Positions 41,146-42,167 of a DNA stretch of 42,167 nt are shown piece after piece (position 1 is the stretch's first letter; every line of letters starts with the position of its first letter). Source of the DNA: Pseudomonadota bacterium. Lineage in GTDB: Bacteria > Desulfobacterota > Binatia > Binatales > Binataceae. Location: assembly GCA_021325355.1 (NCBI GenBank), contig JAJPHI010000010.1, forward strand, positions 1 through 42,167. Direction: 5' to 3'. Both the position numbers and the translations under genes were made by a program. The notes beneath the pieces are model-generated. The model did not search any database and was not told the origin of the DNA. It worked only from the letters and a program-made list of their open reading frames with translations.

Positions 41146-41943
41146 ATGGCACTCAAGATGGACAACGCGCTCAGAGGAATCGGCACCTTATGGTTGCGCG
41201 AGGTCACGCGCTTTTGCCGTCAGCGCAGCCGCGTAATCGGATCCTTTCTGCAGCCGCTGGTCTTCTGGCTGTTGCTGGGTGCCGGCTTGAAAGCCTCATT
41301 CCGGCCGGCCGGGATGCCCGCCGACATGAACTACTTCGAATATCTCTATCCGGGTTTCATCACGCTGGTGTTGCTGTTCACCGCGATCTTTTCAACGATT
41401 TCGACCGTTGAGGATCGCCGTGAGGGGTTTTTACAGGGCGTGCTGGTCGCGCCGATCGCCCGGCCGACCATCGTGATGGGACAGGCGCTGGGCGCGACCA
41501 CCCTGGCCTGGGTGCCGAGTTGTATTTTTCTGCTGCTCGCGCCTTTCGCCGGCATTCATCTCTCGCTCGCGGCGATCCTCCTCTCGGCTCTCGTGATGGC
41601 GATCGTAGCCTTCGCCCTGACCTGCATCGGTCTGTTAATCGCCTGGCGTATCGAGTCGACGCAGGGCTTTCACGCCATCATGAATCTGATCCTGATTCCG
41701 ATCTGGCTCCTGTCAGGAGCCTTCTGGCCCGTGGCCGGAGCGCCCCTGGTGCTCGGATGGGTGATGCGCATAAACCCGCTGACCTACGGCGTGGCCGCGC
41801 TGCGCGAGGGGCTCTACGCGAGCCATCCCGGCGCGATCGCCTCATTGCCGGCTTTCGGACTTTCATTTGCCGTCGCAGCGGTTTTTGCCTTGGCGATGTA
41901 TGCGATGGCCGCGCGCGTCGCCAATCGCGCCGTGGTCACATAA
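41146..41943 (+). CDS. ABC-2 type transporter permease
   Basis: A 265-residue inner-membrane protein with six predicted segments. It has the ABC2-membrane N-terminal coupling helix (LREVTRFCRQRSRVIGSFLQ), YLYPGFITLVLLFTAIFSTI, EDRREGFLQGVLVAPIARP, AFALTCIGLLIAWRIESTQG, LILIPIWLLSGAFWPV and NPLTYGVAALREG, all typical of DrrB-like permeases. It directly follows its ATPase and the pair is complete. Confidence 0.92.
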   Translation: MALKMDNALRGIGTLWLREVTRFCRQRSRVIGSFLQPLVFWLLLGAGLKASFRPAGMPADMNYFEYLYPGFITLVLLFTAIFSTISTVEDRREGFLQGVLVAPIARPTIVMGQALGATTLAWVPSCIFLLLAPFAGIHLSLAAILLSALVMAIVAFALTCIGLLIAWRIESTQGFHAIMNLILIPIWLLSGAFWPVAGAPLVLGWVMRINPLTYGVAALREGLYASHPGAIASLPAFGLSFAVAAVFALAMYAMAARVANRAVVT

Positions 41944-42030
41944 GCGCCAATCGAGTCGCGACGCTCGTGGCGCCGATCGCCGCGTCCGCCTTGCTTTCAA
42001 CCGTAGCGCGCGCAATGCTTGAGCTTTAGA

Positions 42031-42105
<75 letters not shown>

Positions 42106-42167
42106 TCAAAACCGCCGACCCGCCTTTAGGGCAAATCCGAACTCAACCGTCTGACCCGCCCGGCAGC

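Overview
The window is GC-rich, gene-dense bacterial chromosome from what looks like an uncultivated-type soil or sediment bacterium. Several gene families here (PF04909 amidohydrolases, an orphan two-domain VOC protein, a thiolase with a DUF35 partner, a DUF1329 array) fit the Binatota / Desulfobacterota_B-like deep-branching bacteria. That placement is an inference from gene content and was not tested. No phage, insertion sequence, CRISPR array or plasmid gene was found.

Layout. 1-2625 (minus) is a run of three amidohydrolases, two of them tandem duplicates. 2874-6532 (plus) holds an ABC ATPase split from its AAA-associated C-terminal domain, a limonene-epoxide-hydrolase-like protein and the selenocysteine elongation factor SelB. 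SelB converges on inorganic pyrophosphatase. 7280-11713 (plus) holds a small lipoprotein, BluB (lower ligand of cobalamin), a two-domain VOC protein, a nitroreductase and another amidohydrolase. 11817-13375 (minus) is a translationally coupled thiolase-like/DUF35 pair.

The most striking region is 13869-20266: four tandem paralogous secreted DUF1329-type proteins of about 450 residues. Each has its own leader and its own downstream hairpin (clear Rho-independent terminators after the first three), so they look like four separate transcription units. Near-identical DNA patches between copies suggest gene conversion.

20344-24850 (minus) holds an acyl-CoA dehydrogenase, a DUF202/FIST pair, release factor 2 with a textbook programmed +1 frameshift, and a zinc-ribbon protein. 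24965-27271 (plus) holds XerC, HslV (without HslU) and a GST-like protein. 27305-42105 is a mosaic of mostly single genes: CDP-alcohol phosphatidyltransferase, HAD phosphatase, extended SDR, amidohydrolase, ArsC-like protein, response regulator, universal stress protein, a Rieske dioxygenase alpha/beta pair, a crotonase, gamma-glutamyltransferase, a BON protein, a kelch-type lipoprotein, beta-carbonic anhydrase, MsrB, an ABC-2 exporter and tRNA-Gly(CCC).

Together the genes suggest a heterotroph that degrades aromatic, terpenoid or steroid-like compounds through CoA thioesters (Rieske oxygenase, acyl-CoA dehydrogenase, enoyl-CoA isomerase/hydratase, thiolase-like/DUF35, amidohydrolases), set among housekeeping genes. 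Two UGA-recoding functions, SelB and the RF2 frameshift, lie in the same window.
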